From the NCBI GenBank assembly GCA_021733705.1, contig JAIPKF010000110.1, positions 1 to 5,624 of the forward strand: 5,624 bases of DNA, written 5' to 3'. Below the pieces are notes generated by a model that was given only the letters and a program-made list of their open reading frames with translations, had not been told where the DNA came from and made no database searches. Each line of letters starts with the position of its first letter. Position 1 is the stretch's first letter. This document shows positions 5,279 through 5,624 of the stretch, in pieces. The stretch is from Chthoniobacterales bacterium. Lineage in GTDB: Bacteria > Verrucomicrobiota > Verrucomicrobiia > Chthoniobacterales > UBA6821. A program made the translations under genes and the position numbers.

Positions 5279-5624
5279 ATGCAGCCTGAAATGCTCACCA
5301 AGGAGCAAAAAAAAGAGTATAATCGTTTTCCTTCAAACGTGATGTTGGGATTGCTAGTAACAACCTGTTGCACACCTGGGTTTTTTTCACTTGGGGCATC
5401 ATTCCCCGCTGGCAAACTGAGTGATAAGGATAGACAACTCGTCATTATGCGTGTGGCCAGCCTTAGCCGATGCGCCTATGAGCGCATGCAGCATTATCCC
5501 ATGGCTATCAAAGCAGGTTGGGACGACGGAGAAATTAAACTTATCGAATCAGGGAATCTTGGTGTTGAAAGGGAGGATACGATTCTCCGATTTGTTGACG
5601 AGTGTGTGAAGCAGGTAAAGGTAA
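5279..5624 (+). CDS. Carboxymuconolactone decarboxylase / AhpD-like family protein (3' end outside window)
   Basis: The frame is open from 5279 to the window end (115 codons, no stop). It contains FPAGKLSDKDRQLVIMRVAS, SLSRCAYERMQHYPMAIKAGW and DDGEIKLIESG. This matches the CMD-family pattern of a helix with RVA followed by C-x-YE-x-x-x-H and an AGW/D-E-I turn; Glu and His of the core are kept, and the Trp common after YE is Arg. Members are small helical, usually oligomeric proteins acting as decarboxylases, peroxidase partners or of unknown role, so the reaction is not assigned. The likely original start is ATG 5261, giving M-P-stop-I-H-I-M-Q-P-E, where TGA at 5267-5269 probably replaced CGA. 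Translation from 5279 would lose six residues and has no good binding site. It probably once followed the hydrolase gene in an operon. Mild decay is possible. Confidence 0.82.
   Translation, partial: MQPEMLTKEQKKEYNRFPSNVMLGLLVTTCCTPGFFSLGASFPAGKLSDKDRQLVIMRVASLSRCAYERMQHYPMAIKAGWDDGEIKLIESGNLGVEREDTILRFVDECVKQVKV

Overview
The window looks like bacterial chromosome in an eroding, repeat-rich region. The genes lean AT-rich with generally weak Shine-Dalgarno signals, several carry single inactivating lesions, and copies of one short transposon-like repeat sit between or inside nearly all of them. Such decay is typical of host-associated or recently bottlenecked bacteria. The sequence does not let me name the taxon.

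Layout. Positions 1-128 hold the end of one unidentified gene and the start of a second that overlaps it at ATGA; the second is cut off by repeat copy A (129-257). From 2271 down to about 262 on the minus strand runs an asparagine synthase (asnB-type) gene, broken by a frameshift near its 5' end and by repeat copy B (1304-1479). An AT-rich intergenic stretch (2272-2403) follows with no clear gene. Next is a nested pair: copy D (2528-2706) sits inside copy C (2408-2766). queD (2861-3250), for queuosine/7-deazaguanine synthesis, is bounded by inverted repeat ends flanked by TTAA. A broken helical protein gene of unknown function (3265-3869) is interrupted by a fragment (3503-3540) and by intact copy G (3667-3842). 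I see nothing I can support in 3870-4046. A metallo-beta-lactamase-fold hydrolase gene (4047-5036) has one internal stop codon. Copy H (5037-5215) lies on its stop codon. A carboxymuconolactone decarboxylase-like gene (from 5261 or 5279) with a TGA at codon 3 runs off the window.

The repeat is the main discovery. It is a MITE-like non-autonomous element with terminal inverted repeats beginning CCCGGATATTTCATAC and 4-bp target duplications of the form YTAR (CTAG, CTAA, TTAA). Intact copies are 176 or 179 bp, so with the duplication each insertion adds 180 or 183 bp, a multiple of three. The frame in which the duplicated CTA or TTA is a codon is open, or nearly open, through the element. Copies B, D and G all sit in that phase relative to the frame they entered, so an insertion tends to add about 60 residues rather than break the protein. 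This resembles the in-frame palindromic elements described in Rickettsia, although the sequence and structure differ. No transposase gene is present, so the mobilising enzyme must be elsewhere.

Apart from the probable hydrolase-decarboxylase pair, separated by about 41 bp once copy H is removed, the genes do not form an obvious pathway. The repeats appear to have stitched together or split unrelated segments.
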